The notes below the pieces were generated by a model. That model was not told the DNA's origin. It did not search any database and worked only from the letters and a program-made list of their open reading frames with translations. Made by a program: the position numbers and the translations under genes. Of a stretch of DNA of 64,000 nucleotides, positions 56,128-64,000 are shown piece by piece. The stretch lies in NCBI GenBank assembly GCA_024643545.1, contig JAHEMR010000010.1, forward strand, positions 1-64,000. Direction: 5' to 3'. The number at the start of each line of letters is the position of its first letter. Positions within the stretch are counted from its first letter, which is position 1. The stretch is from Crocinitomicaceae bacterium. GTDB lineage: Bacteria; Bacteroidota; Bacteroidia; Flavobacteriales_D; Crocinitomicaceae.

Positions 56128-57180
56128 TTATTTTTTTGTTTGTTTTCGTTCAACCGTTATGAATCCGAGTTTAAAAAAGGTTGACTTCACTTGTTCATCT
56201 TCTTTTTCAACGTAGGTTATAGGGATATTGACGGATTGAGCAAGGTAGTTTGTAATAGTGGTATATTTATCTGCGGTACTCGGTTTTGCTGTTCCAAAAA
56301 GTTTTTCGTTTCCTTTTTGAATAACGAATTCACGAAATCCAATCGTTTCATTGTTCTCAGTAACTTTATTATTCGTAGGTGTTTGAATTGGTTTTGGATT
56401 TACCACTGCTAATTCAATGGGATCTACAATGGCTGGCATCAGGTAATATGACTGTGCATTCGGTATTTGTTCCACTTGCGGATAAACCTCTTGGACAATG
56501 CAATCACGTGTGTCATTCGGACGCAGCTCTATGTGTTCTACTTTACTGTTTTTTGGCGTTGGTGATACATTTTTATTGACTTCATTTGTGGCAGCAATGT
56601 GTGATTTTGTTCTATTTTGCTCTACTTTTAATTGTTTCCTCCCTATTTTGCTGGCTGATCTTACTTGTACGTCATTACTGGGCCAGTTCAAAAACAACAA
56701 CAAAATAATACTTGCCGCAGCGGCGTATGAAAAATACACGCGGAAAGGAATGACTCTGCCCTTTTCTTTGGTCAGTGTTTTTATGGATGGAAATAGAATC
56801 CCTGAATTAGGGATAAGTTTCGTTTGTTGAACTTGTTCCCAATGACTTATTAACTCTTGATCCACTTTGAGTAGGCATTCAAACTCTTTTTCTTCTTGAA
56901 TGGATAAAAGTCCTTCCATTTTGGCAATTGACATTTTTTCTTTCTCGGAACCTTCTTCGGTTTTATATGCAACTGGATTGAACGATTCCTTTTTTAATAA
57001 GGAAGAATGGTCAAAATCGATTGCATCCGTATCATTCATATAAATCAACGACTCGTCCAAATCACCCATTTCAGGATGTTCACGTAAAAGTTCCTTCAAT
57101 TGAATCAATTGATCCGCTGAAAGGCGACCTTCGATGGCATCCAGCATTCGTGCTTCCAAATGTTCTTTCGACCAATTCAT
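56128..57180 (-). CDS. single-pass membrane protein, probable anti-sigma factor
   Basis: 350 aa. A cytosolic N-terminal part (1-146), one membrane helix (about 148-166) and an extracytoplasmic C-terminal part of about 180 residues. The N-terminus MNWSKEHLEARMLDAIEGRLSADQ resembles the helical sigma-binding region of anti-sigma factors, although no zinc HxxxCxxC motif is present. It overlaps the sigma gene by ATGA, the usual arrangement for a sigma and its regulator. The C-terminal part has no recognised domain. Confidence 0.75.
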   Translation of the reverse strand: MNWSKEHLEARMLDAIEGRLSADQLIQLKELLREHPEMGDLDESLIYMNDTDAIDFDHSSLLKKESFNPVAYKTEEGSEKEKMSIAKMEGLLSIQEEKEFECLLKVDQELISHWEQVQQTKLIPNSGILFPSIKTLTKEKGRVIPFRVYFSYAAAASIILLLFLNWPSNDVQVRSASKIGRKQLKVEQNRTKSHIAATNEVNKNVSPTPKNSKVEHIELRPNDTRDCIVQEVYPQVEQIPNAQSYYLMPAIVDPIELAVVNPKPIQTPTNNKVTENNETIGFREFVIQKGNEKLFGTAKPSTADKYTTITNYLAQSVNIPITYVEKEDEQVKSTFFKLGFITVERKQTKK

Positions 57181-57662
57181 ATTAATACTTCAACTTGTCC
57201 AATGTAGGCTTTCAAAAATTTTCTCGCCCTAAAAATATACACTTTCACTTGATCTTCGCTTAATCCAGACATTTCGGCAATTTCTTGATACGAATATCCC
57301 TCGTAATCTCTTAATGTCAAAACAGTGCGTTGTATTTCTGACAAGCGCCTTACCCCTTCGTCAATTTTCTCTTGGACATCAAATGGGATTTGTTCTTCTG
57401 TTTGATGTACATTAATTGTTGCGAGGTGATTCTGCTGTAATTTAGCTCTTCGCGACCTATCAATTTGCGCGTTTACGACGGTGCGAAACAAATAAGATTT
57501 AACCTTGTTGTTGTCTACCTGATCAATTCTTACCCACAATTTTTCATAGGCATCTTGAACAAAATCTTTTGCTAAATCTGAGTCGTTCAGATTTTTCAAT
57601 GCAAACCGATACAATCGATCCGCAAAGTCCTTCACACTTTGATTATACTCACTTACCGTCAT
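57177..57662 (-). CDS. ECF-type RNA polymerase sigma factor
   Basis: 161 aa. Region 2 includes DLAKDFVQDAYEKLWVRI and region 4 includes LSEIQRTVLTLRDYEGYSYQEIAEM followed by the helix-turn-helix LSEDQVKVYIFRARKFLK. It redirects RNA polymerase to a small regulon, controlled by the membrane protein encoded immediately downstream with a four-base overlap. The trigger is likely an envelope signal. Confidence 0.92.
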   Translation of the reverse strand: MTVSEYNQSVKDFADRLYRFALKNLNDSDLAKDFVQDAYEKLWVRIDQVDNNKVKSYLFRTVVNAQIDRSRRAKLQQNHLATINVHQTEEQIPFDVQEKIDEGVRRLSEIQRTVLTLRDYEGYSYQEIAEMSGLSEDQVKVYIFRARKFLKAYIGQVEVLI

Positions 57663-57715
57663 AATACCAAAGCCAAGACGTGCATCTTAAGCAAAAGTTA
57701 CACATCAATAATTGA

Positions 57716-58990
57716 TTATTTTCCTTGGTATTTTTTCTTGTATTTCTGATACAATTTTAATTGGAAATTTTCGGAAGAAACGATTTGACCATGAAAAATT
57801 AGGGTTGAAACTTGATTTGTTTTCATATCCAACGCAGGACCTTTGGAAATAAACAAGGTAGCCGATTTACCTGATTCAATTGAACCAAATTCCTTGTCAA
57901 TACCCATTATTTTACATGCATTCAATGAAACAGATACTAATGCTTCTTCTTCTGTTAATCCGTAGGCCATTGCCGTACCTGCTTGAAATGGTAAATTTCG
58001 TGCGTTCATTGCTTCCATGTCTCCTGCATTTTGCAAACAGAAAAGGATTCCTTGTTTTTGGAGAAGTGCAGGCATTGCATATGGCAAATTCACATCATCT
58101 TCTTCTCTTTCCGGCAACATGTGAACACGATTCAACATAACCGGAATCTTTGCGTCTTTTAAGCGTTTACCCACCATATGTGCTTCGTAACCACCAATAA
58201 TTACGGGGAATTTCAAGTTGAATTTTTCTACAAACTCGATAATGTCCAAAATTTGCTGCATGCCATCTGCGTGAAAATACACGCGTTTTGTGCCAACGAA
58301 GCATGCTTTCATTGCTTCCAAGCGAAGGTCATCGATTGATTTCGCGCCTTTCGCATATACTTCAGCCAGGGTGAAGAAATCCATGATTTCCTCTTTTTCT
58401 TTTTGATAGTTTGTATTCCTAGTCTTTGGTGCTGGTTCGGCCCACCATCCACCACCTTGTGTGCTTGATGGCCAGTTCACATGAATTCCGTCATCGGCTA
58501 AAACCGTTGCGTCTTCCCAGTTCCATCCAGATAAAAACATCACAGCTGAAGAACCAGAAATCGTTCCACCGCGAGGAGTGGATTGCGTCAACATCACCCC
58601 ATTCGTTCTAACCGTTTCAATCACCCTTGATTCAACGTTGAATGCTACCTGGGTACGAACATGTGGATTTAACTCACCGACATCATTGAAATCTCGGGTT
58701 GCGCGGACAGCATCAATTTCTGTTAAACCCAAGGTAGAATTTGCCGCTACTAATCCGGGATAAACGTGTTGATTTTGCGCGTCAATTATTGTATCCCAGT
58801 CTTTGCGTTGTACGGCGTTGGTAAGGGAGTTTTTCACAAACAAAATTTTTCCCTCAGCAATACCAATTGCAGCTGTTTCAACTACTTCTCCATTACCAAT
58901 ATGTGCGGTCCCGTTAATGATTAAAATGCGTTGTGCATTTGCGACAGGAATCCATGCAAGGATGGTTAGAAATATGCGAATATTTTTCAT
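57716..58990 (-). CDS. amidohydrolase-family protein, degenerate metal motif
   Basis: 424 aa, exported (signal peptide ends VANAQ). The ATG at 58990 is preferred to a TTG at 58996. Overall plan matches imidazolonepropionase-like amidohydrolases: an N-terminal beta domain (QHVYPGLVAAN), a TIM-barrel region and a closing FGSIESGKSATLFIS. The usual H-x-H metal motif after the PGLV strand is replaced by AANST, so the metal site appears incomplete. It follows the larger homologous gene by 2 nt; the two products probably form a hetero-oligomer. Confidence 0.82.
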   Translation of the reverse strand: MKNIRIFLTILAWIPVANAQRILIINGTAHIGNGEVVETAAIGIAEGKILFVKNSLTNAVQRKDWDTIIDAQNQHVYPGLVAANSTLGLTEIDAVRATRDFNDVGELNPHVRTQVAFNVESRVIETVRTNGVMLTQSTPRGGTISGSSAVMFLSGWNWEDATVLADDGIHVNWPSSTQGGGWWAEPAPKTRNTNYQKEKEEIMDFFTLAEVYAKGAKSIDDLRLEAMKACFVGTKRVYFHADGMQQILDIIEFVEKFNLKFPVIIGGYEAHMVGKRLKDAKIPVMLNRVHMLPEREEDDVNLPYAMPALLQKQGILFCLQNAGDMEAMNARNLPFQAGTAMAYGLTEEEALVSVSLNACKIMGIDKEFGSIESGKSATLFISKGPALDMKTNQVSTLIFHGQIVSSENFQLKLYQKYKKKYQGK

Positions 58991-58992
58991 GA

Positions 58993-61900
58993 TCAATGTG
59001 TATTTTCTCCCGTTTCACCTTCCTCACCTAAGGTATCACAGTGATAGTGTTTTCTTGGTTTTTTGACAAACGGTGTGGTTTTTTCTCCGTTTTCATTTGC
59101 ATTCAACATTTTAGCAATGATTCGAGCACGTTCTGCTTCGTTGCGTTCATTTTGAGATTGATCTTTCGCCGCGTCATACAAGATAACCCCGTCAACAATC
59201 GTAAATTGCACTTTAGCTTTGATACTTAATGGATTGTCTGTCCAAAGCACTAAATCGGCGTCTTTTCCGACTCTAACGCTTCCCATTCGGTCATCTAGGT
59301 GTAAGAGTTTGGCTGGATTCAATGTTACCATCTTCAGCGCTTCTTCTTCACTCATTCCTCCGTATTTAATGCTCTTTGCTGCTTCTTGATTTAGTCGTCG
59401 GCCCATTTCTGCATCATCTGAGTTAATGCTGACAATTACTCTTTGGTCTGCCATTAATTTTGCGTTGTAAGGAATGGCATCATTTACTTCAAATTTGTAT
59501 GCCCACCAATCGGAAAAGGTAGAGCCACCAACACCATGTTTTTTCATTTTATCCGCCACTTTATATCCTTCAAGAATGTGGGTAAATGTATTGATGTGAA
59601 AGCCCATGGAATCCGCCACATGCATGAGCATATTGATTTCCGATTGTACATAAGAGTGACAGGTTACAAAGCGCTGGCTATCCATAATTTCTACAAGTAC
59701 ATCTAATTCTAAGTCGCGTCTTGGCTGAATCAATGTTTGCTTATTATTATACGCTTCCCAATCTGCTTTGTAAGCGCGTGCACGGTAAAAAGCATCATAA
59801 AAAACTTGTTCTACACCCATACGCGTTTGCGGAAAACGGGAAGTATTATAATCGCCCCAATTGGATTGCTTCACATTTTCACCCAACGCACATTTGATGA
59901 ATTTTGGCGCGTTTGGAATGAGCATTTCATCCGGATTCGATCCCCATTTCAATTTGATTAATGCTGAACATCCACCGATTGGATTAGCAGATCCATGTAG
60001 CAATTGAGCTGCTGTTACACCACCTGCTAATTGACGGTAAATATTAATGTCATCTGGATTAACCACATCTGCAATACTGACTTCAGCAGTCACCGCTTGA
60101 CCTGCTTCATTCACTCCTTTCGAAATGGCAATGTGCGAATGCTCGTCGATGATTCCTGCCGTAAGGTGCATTCCTTTTCCGTCGATAATAATTGCTGAAC
60201 TCGGAGCTGAAATGGAATTATTTTTAGCGACATTGACAATTTTACCATTTTCAATCAAAACCGAGACATTTTTCAAAACTCCATCTGCTTCATTGGTCCA
60301 AACAGTCGCATTTTTCACCAAGATAGTTTGACTTTTTGGAGAAGTTTCCATTCCGAAAGCCATATTTGGCAACCAAGGACGCGCAATAAACGAAGTATCT
60401 TTCTTGAGTTCCGTTGCTTTCACAGGATCGGGTGATTTGTCCGTTCGAATGCCAGACCAAACAATCCAATTTCCAAAAGAATTTGTTCCATCCCCTTCAA
60501 AAATGGCTGCATTTCGTGTCATTTTTCCATGAAGTTGAACGATTCCTGGATTGGATTTATCACACGAAGAAAACTGAATCGTGATATCATTTTCAACCAA
60601 CTGTACAGATGCTTTTTTGGTTGTCGTGTCCAACAGAGTTGCATTCGCTTTGCTCGCTAATTTCACCTTCCCACTTGGACGTTCATTCGAACCTTCGATT
60701 TCTAAGTCGTATTTCTCGCCGTCAACTAACAGATTATATTTTCCTACAATACTCGGTCCTGCAATGGCTTTTATTTGTGATTTTTCACCTTGAATCCAAG
60801 CATCTAACAACTGAGCTTCCGTTGTAAATGGATCAGATGAATACACTGAGAAATTGGCAAATTTCCCTGCTTCCAAGGTACCCAATTCACTTCCTACTCC
60901 TAATTCTTTCGCTGGATTTATTGTCAACGCGGCCAAAGCTGCATCCACTGGTAAGCCCCTAGCGATTGCAAGTCTCACATTTTTCCAAAATTGCTCTGCA
61001 GATTTAAGTCCATTCGTTGTGATGCAAAAAGGCACACCATTTTGAAATAAGTAAAGTGGATTCGAAGGTGCCAATTCCCAATGTTTCAAATCACTTAAAG
61101 GAATTTGACGTGCAATGTACGGATCTCTCAATTCAAAAGGTTCAGGGAAATTTATCGGAATTACTATTGTTCGATGAATGTTTTTAATCGCGTCAATCGC
61201 AGCATATTCGTTTCCTGAACCGATATAGCACACGTTTAACTTGTGTTCTTTCATGATTTTTTCTGCACGCAAAATCTCCCATTTATCTTCCGTTTTGAAG
61301 AACATAGGTAATTTCATTTGATTGGACCAAGCATCCAAGGAAATCGAAAATTCGTTTTGCGGTGAAGACGTGTAGTAGGATAAATCAAATAATGCTTGAC
61401 GCATCAAGGCAATCGAACCCATTTGAGCAGAGGGATATCCTTCAGGTGACGAGCCCTTTGAAAAGGATAAGAATTGTGCAGCATCACCTTTGATCATTTG
61501 TTTGTTGACCTGGTCATTTCCTAACGAGACAAGCGCTCCTGTACCTCGCACCATTCCATCCATTAAGTGGCTAACTGCATAACCAAATCCTTGCTGCATC
61601 AACGTTTCATTTGTTTTTGCGTCAATCGCATACGAATTTGCAGCTTTAAATTCCGGATGAATTGCTTCATTCCAATAAAAGGCCCCATCCTTTTCTACTT
61701 TTGATTGAGTACGAAACCCACCTTCATGAAAGGTAGTTTTTGGTTGTCCAATATTGGAATACAATTCAATAAAAGAAGGCACTACCGTCTTGCCTGAATA
61801 GTCAATTATTACAGATTGATTTGCTTTAATTGACGGAGCGATTTCTTTTATTTTACCATCCACCAATAACATATCTGCTTTCTCCCAAATGACTGATGGG

Positions 61901-62037
61901 GATACATAAATTCGTGCGTTCTGAATGAGAATTGACTTTGGTTCGGATTTTTTAACGCCATTTTCTGGCCCAAATTGTGCAAATACGGGAAGAAATTGAA
62001 ACGTTAAAAAGATTGAGAAGAATATGCTTTTTTTCAT
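58993..62037 (-). CDS. double amidohydrolase-domain secreted protein
   Basis: 1014 aa, exported (signal peptide about 20 residues, ending PVFA). It contains two amidohydrolase units in tandem. In the first (about residues 35-420) the metal motif is lost: VVPSFIELYSN where H-x-H is expected. In the second (about 570-985) HLTAGIIDEHSHIA keeps H-x-H near residue 630, with further metal-ligand candidates in TCHSYVQSE and FTHILEG and the Asp in VSINSDDAEMG. So the C-terminal unit is likely the active one. Such proteins hydrolyse cyclic amides or peptides; the substrate is unknown. Followed 2 nt later by a related gene. Confidence 0.87.
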   Translation of the reverse strand: MKKSIFFSIFLTFQFLPVFAQFGPENGVKKSEPKSILIQNARIYVSPSVIWEKADMLLVDGKIKEIAPSIKANQSVIIDYSGKTVVPSFIELYSNIGQPKTTFHEGGFRTQSKVEKDGAFYWNEAIHPEFKAANSYAIDAKTNETLMQQGFGYAVSHLMDGMVRGTGALVSLGNDQVNKQMIKGDAAQFLSFSKGSSPEGYPSAQMGSIALMRQALFDLSYYTSSPQNEFSISLDAWSNQMKLPMFFKTEDKWEILRAEKIMKEHKLNVCYIGSGNEYAAIDAIKNIHRTIVIPINFPEPFELRDPYIARQIPLSDLKHWELAPSNPLYLFQNGVPFCITTNGLKSAEQFWKNVRLAIARGLPVDAALAALTINPAKELGVGSELGTLEAGKFANFSVYSSDPFTTEAQLLDAWIQGEKSQIKAIAGPSIVGKYNLLVDGEKYDLEIEGSNERPSGKVKLASKANATLLDTTTKKASVQLVENDITIQFSSCDKSNPGIVQLHGKMTRNAAIFEGDGTNSFGNWIVWSGIRTDKSPDPVKATELKKDTSFIARPWLPNMAFGMETSPKSQTILVKNATVWTNEADGVLKNVSVLIENGKIVNVAKNNSISAPSSAIIIDGKGMHLTAGIIDEHSHIAISKGVNEAGQAVTAEVSIADVVNPDDINIYRQLAGGVTAAQLLHGSANPIGGCSALIKLKWGSNPDEMLIPNAPKFIKCALGENVKQSNWGDYNTSRFPQTRMGVEQVFYDAFYRARAYKADWEAYNNKQTLIQPRRDLELDVLVEIMDSQRFVTCHSYVQSEINMLMHVADSMGFHINTFTHILEGYKVADKMKKHGVGGSTFSDWWAYKFEVNDAIPYNAKLMADQRVIVSINSDDAEMGRRLNQEAAKSIKYGGMSEEEALKMVTLNPAKLLHLDDRMGSVRVGKDADLVLWTDNPLSIKAKVQFTIVDGVILYDAAKDQSQNERNEAERARIIAKMLNANENGEKTTPFVKKPRKHYHCDTLGEEGETGENTH

Positions 62038-62070
62038 AGGATGGTGAAATTACAAAAAAGTGTTGAGATT

Positions 62071-62745
62071 TTAGGGGACATATTTCATTGCTTCACGATA
62101 AGCCAATCCTTTCAATTCTTCAACTTGAACAACAGCCCGAACCCATTCTGGATTCCATTTAGAAACCTCTCTCAAACTCCAACCAATTGCCTTTTGAATA
62201 AAAAATTCTTTGTTCCATTTTAACGTATGGATGTATCCTTGTTGCAAGCCAAGGTCTGTTTTATCCTTAAATTTCAATTGATAAATTAAACAGGTTCGAT
62301 TAAGCCAAAATGATGGATGAGCGATCCATTCAGCAATAATTGTTGGCATTTCCTCTGGAAACTTCTTGGCATATTTTCCAACAATATGGACGGCGATCCC
62401 GTCGATTGTATCCCACCAACTTTGATTACTTAAAACAAAATAGATGTGTTCAATGTCAGACTTTTCATACGATTTGATGTTCCACGTTAACATCCAATCC
62501 AGAGCCAATTGATGGTATTCACGCTCTTCTTTCTGCCACAATTCACGGATTATATCCCAAGACTGACTGCGTGTTAGTGTTGAAGGTAAGCTCGCTTTCC
62601 AAGCACGCATTACATCTTTTCTTGGTCCACTCATGACACCAAGGAAGGGGAATTTATTTTTCATATAATTCTCCATTGCCGTTACGCGTGAAGAATCTCT
62701 AACAAGCTCAAGGCGCTTGCTTAAATCATCAATATATGCATTCAT
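62071..62745 (-). CDS. DNA alkylation repair protein, AlkD-like HEAT repeat
   Basis: 224 aa, all-helical HEAT-like protein of the DNA alkylation repair family (PF08713), whose characterised members excise 3-methyl- and 7-methylpurines. Typical elements are KNKFPFLGVMSGPRKDVMR near the start, REYHQLALDWML and AIGWSLREVSKWNPEWV near the end, the family's most conserved stretch. The ATG lies only 15 nt after the 3' end of rnpB, in the T-run that should terminate rnpB, so expression may depend on read-through. Confidence 0.88.
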   Translation of the reverse strand: MNAYIDDLSKRLELVRDSSRVTAMENYMKNKFPFLGVMSGPRKDVMRAWKASLPSTLTRSQSWDIIRELWQKEEREYHQLALDWMLTWNIKSYEKSDIEHIYFVLSNQSWWDTIDGIAVHIVGKYAKKFPEEMPTIIAEWIAHPSFWLNRTCLIYQLKFKDKTDLGLQQGYIHTLKWNKEFFIQKAIGWSLREVSKWNPEWVRAVVQVEELKGLAYREAMKYVP

Positions 62746-62760
62746 GAAAAAAAGAAAAAA

Positions 62761-63144
62761 GGCAAATCATAAGCCGGGTTCTGTATCCTTTGTTGAATAA
62801 TCAACGCAGTTATCTATCATTTATCTTGTTCCAAACTCACGCTTGGAATCCATCAACCTACCCTCCGAGATCGGACGAGCAGCCCTTTATGCATTGCTGC
62901 AATCCTCGGTTTATTTGGTCTTTCAGTTCGTAAGGTTTACCTTGCCTTTCACATCGCTGTCAAAGCGGTGAGCTCTTACCTCACCTTTTCACCTTTTCCT
63001 TTGCGCAAGCGCTCAGGTAGTTTTCCTTTCTGCGGCACTTTCTGTTCCCGAAAAATTCCTTTCTCGAGACCTTCCCGTTAGGAAGTACGACGCTCTGTAC
63101 TGCCCGGACTTTCCTCTTTAAAAAAGCGATAGACTGATTTGCCT
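62761..63144 (-). ncRNA. rnpB: RNase P RNA
   Basis: Catalytic RNA that trims tRNA 5' ends, about 384 nt, type A. The 5' region has the universal GAGGAAAGTCCGGGC; the centre has AGGGTAGGTTGATGG-like sequence and GCTCGTCCGATCTCGGAGG; the 3' end has AGAACCCGGCTTATG. Terminal GGCAAATC and GATTTGCC pair as helix P1, which fixes both ends. Two runs of six or more T follow the 3' end. Transcribed from a TACCTTTG element that ends 4 nt upstream. Confidence 0.95.
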
Positions 63145-63147
63145 GCT

Positions 63148-63155
63148 CAAAGGTA
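63148..63155 (-). promoter_or_regulatory. TAnnTTTG promoter for rnpB
   Basis: Reads TACCTTTG on the minus strand, ends 4 nt before the P1-defined 5' end of rnpB, and directly abuts the TAA stop (63156-63158) of the upstream gene. Confidence 0.65.
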
Positions 63156-64000
63156 TTAAAGTTTCGTCAGTTTTCGGACGATTGTTCCTTTATTGGTAAG
63201 TAAGTGGCAGAAATAAACACCAGGTTTCAAGTCTTGAATATCGATGTAAGCACTTTGAACACCATTAAAAGAGGCATTTAACGCTAGTTCACCCATCTGA
63301 TTATAAAAAGCTACATTTTCTACGGCAAATTGCGTTTCGAAAAAGCACAAATCTTCCGCCGGATTTGGGTAAATGGAAGCACTCAATGATAATTCGTTCA
63401 TTCCTGCATCCAATCCTAGGTATTGATCTTGGAATTCGATGGAACTGATGTTTTGGTTGCCATTAACATTTGTCGCCACGACTTTCAATAGGTATTCTTT
63501 TTTTCCATTTGTCCACCATTCGTATTCCGTTCGGTCAATTGGTGGCGTTCCTATCCAACTTCCACTTCCGAAGAATGTTTGATAAATAGAGTCGATTTCA
63601 TTGATGTCATGTCTCACACGTAATGCCTGAAAAGTACCTAGTGGTGTGGTTATCGTTCCCCATCCATCAACTTCCGTGTGGCGTTGACGGTGTTGAATGT
63701 ATTTGATATCTGTAGCCGGATTCAAATCAACAAATGTATAACCACGTGAGTCATGGATATCCCCAAAAGTAAGTGGTAAACTGTAGCGCGTTTCAATTGT
63801 ATCTGATTTAAACGGAACTCCTTGTCCTTGCACGTTGATCGAATATCCAATAGAAGTAATTGCACTCGTTGAACGCTTGGTGTATTGACTTAAATCGCTG
63901 ATTTGAATGGGTAGAAAAGCGGATAACTGGTCAATTGGTAATTCGGTTGTTAAATTAAAATAAGTCGCAGCATAAGATCCCGCGAATGGTCCATACGTAG
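63156..64000 (-). CDS. partial secreted protein with T9SS type A sorting domain
   Basis: The frame is open to the right edge of the window, so the 5' end lies outside; about 280 residues are visible. A GTG at 63833 is not a real start, because upstream codons in the same frame (AATYFNLTTELPID and onwards) continue the protein. The C-terminal 75 residues form a type A sorting domain starting SASIYPNPAEDLCFFET and ending TKGTIVRKLTKL-like, giving export by T9SS. No catalytic domain is recognised in the visible part. The stop codon directly abuts the rnpB promoter. Confidence 0.88.
   Translation of the reverse strand, partial: TYGPFAGSYAATYFNLTTELPIDQLSAFLPIQISDLSQYTKRSTSAITSIGYSINVQGQGVPFKSDTIETRYSLPLTFGDIHDSRGYTFVDLNPATDIKYIQHRQRHTEVDGWGTITTPLGTFQALRVRHDINEIDSIYQTFFGSGSWIGTPPIDRTEYEWWTNGKKEYLLKVVATNVNGNQNISSIEFQDQYLGLDAGMNELSLSASIYPNPAEDLCFFETQFAVENVAFYNQMGELALNASFNGVQSAYIDIQDLKPGVYFCHLLTNKGTIVRKLTKL

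Overview
The window is chromosomal DNA of a Bacteroidota bacterium, most likely order Flavobacteriales and plausibly a Crocinitomicaceae/Fluviicola-like lineage (the family is inference). Evidence: a complete gliding/type IX secretion core (gldK, gldL, gldM, gldN with a PorP/SprF-like gene), four secreted proteins with T9SS sorting domains (two type A, two type B), a fused ResB-CcsA cytochrome c assembly protein, a fused E1 alpha/beta 2-oxoacid dehydrogenase, and many Bacteroidota-type promoters of the form TAnnTTTG.

Layout. 0.2-4.9 kb: two glycosyltransferases, a DUF3467 protein, a saccharopine-dehydrogenase-like enzyme and a secreted esterase. 5-8.8 kb: ccsBA and an RluA-type pseudouridine synthase. 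8.8-10.9 kb: an arsenic operon (arsR, thioredoxin-type arsC, acr3) behind a palindromic operator. 10.9-16.7 kb: a sugar-phosphate transferase, two small genes, dnaN, rlmN and an ABC exporter pair. 16.7-20.7 kb: a lectin-like T9SS cargo with perfectly periodic repeats, and an ABC-F ATPase. 20.8-21.4 kb: a ParD/ParE pair whose toxin is cut by an in-frame TGA. 21.4-24.6 kb: DUF4293, aroC and two lipoprotein genes. 24.6-31.5 kb: an M14 carboxypeptidase and a giant beta-propeller/PKD protein, both T9SS cargo. 31.5-33.8 kb: a metallo-hydrolase, a glycosyltransferase, tRNA-Arg(CCT) and a decayed gene. 34-43.9 kb: a membrane acyltransferase / CE2-like esterase / Ntn-hydrolase operon, a sialate O-acetylesterase, a LiaF-like protein, a large membrane protein, kbl and a small membrane protein.

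43.9-52.3 kb is the T9SS locus on the minus strand: porP/sprF-like, gldK, gldL, gldM, gldN, ending in a strong hairpin, preceded by an arginase-fold protein that has lost several metal ligands. 52.4-57.7 kb: a MazG-like pyrophosphohydrolase, the E1 fusion, and an ECF sigma / membrane anti-sigma-like / outer-membrane barrel module. 57.7-64 kb: two amidohydrolase genes with degenerate active sites, an AlkD-like protein, RNase P RNA (rnpB) and a partial T9SS cargo gene running off the end.

How it fits together: the GldL/GldM motor and GldK/GldN ring would export the four CTD-bearing proteins encoded here, while the surface-polysaccharide genes (glycosyltransferases, sugar transferase, acyltransferase, esterases) build or edit the envelope to which type B cargo is usually attached. 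Genes are packed tightly, with many ATGA/GTGA-type start-stop overlaps and three convergent pairs that share a four-base stop overlap. No insertion sequence, prophage or CRISPR array was seen.
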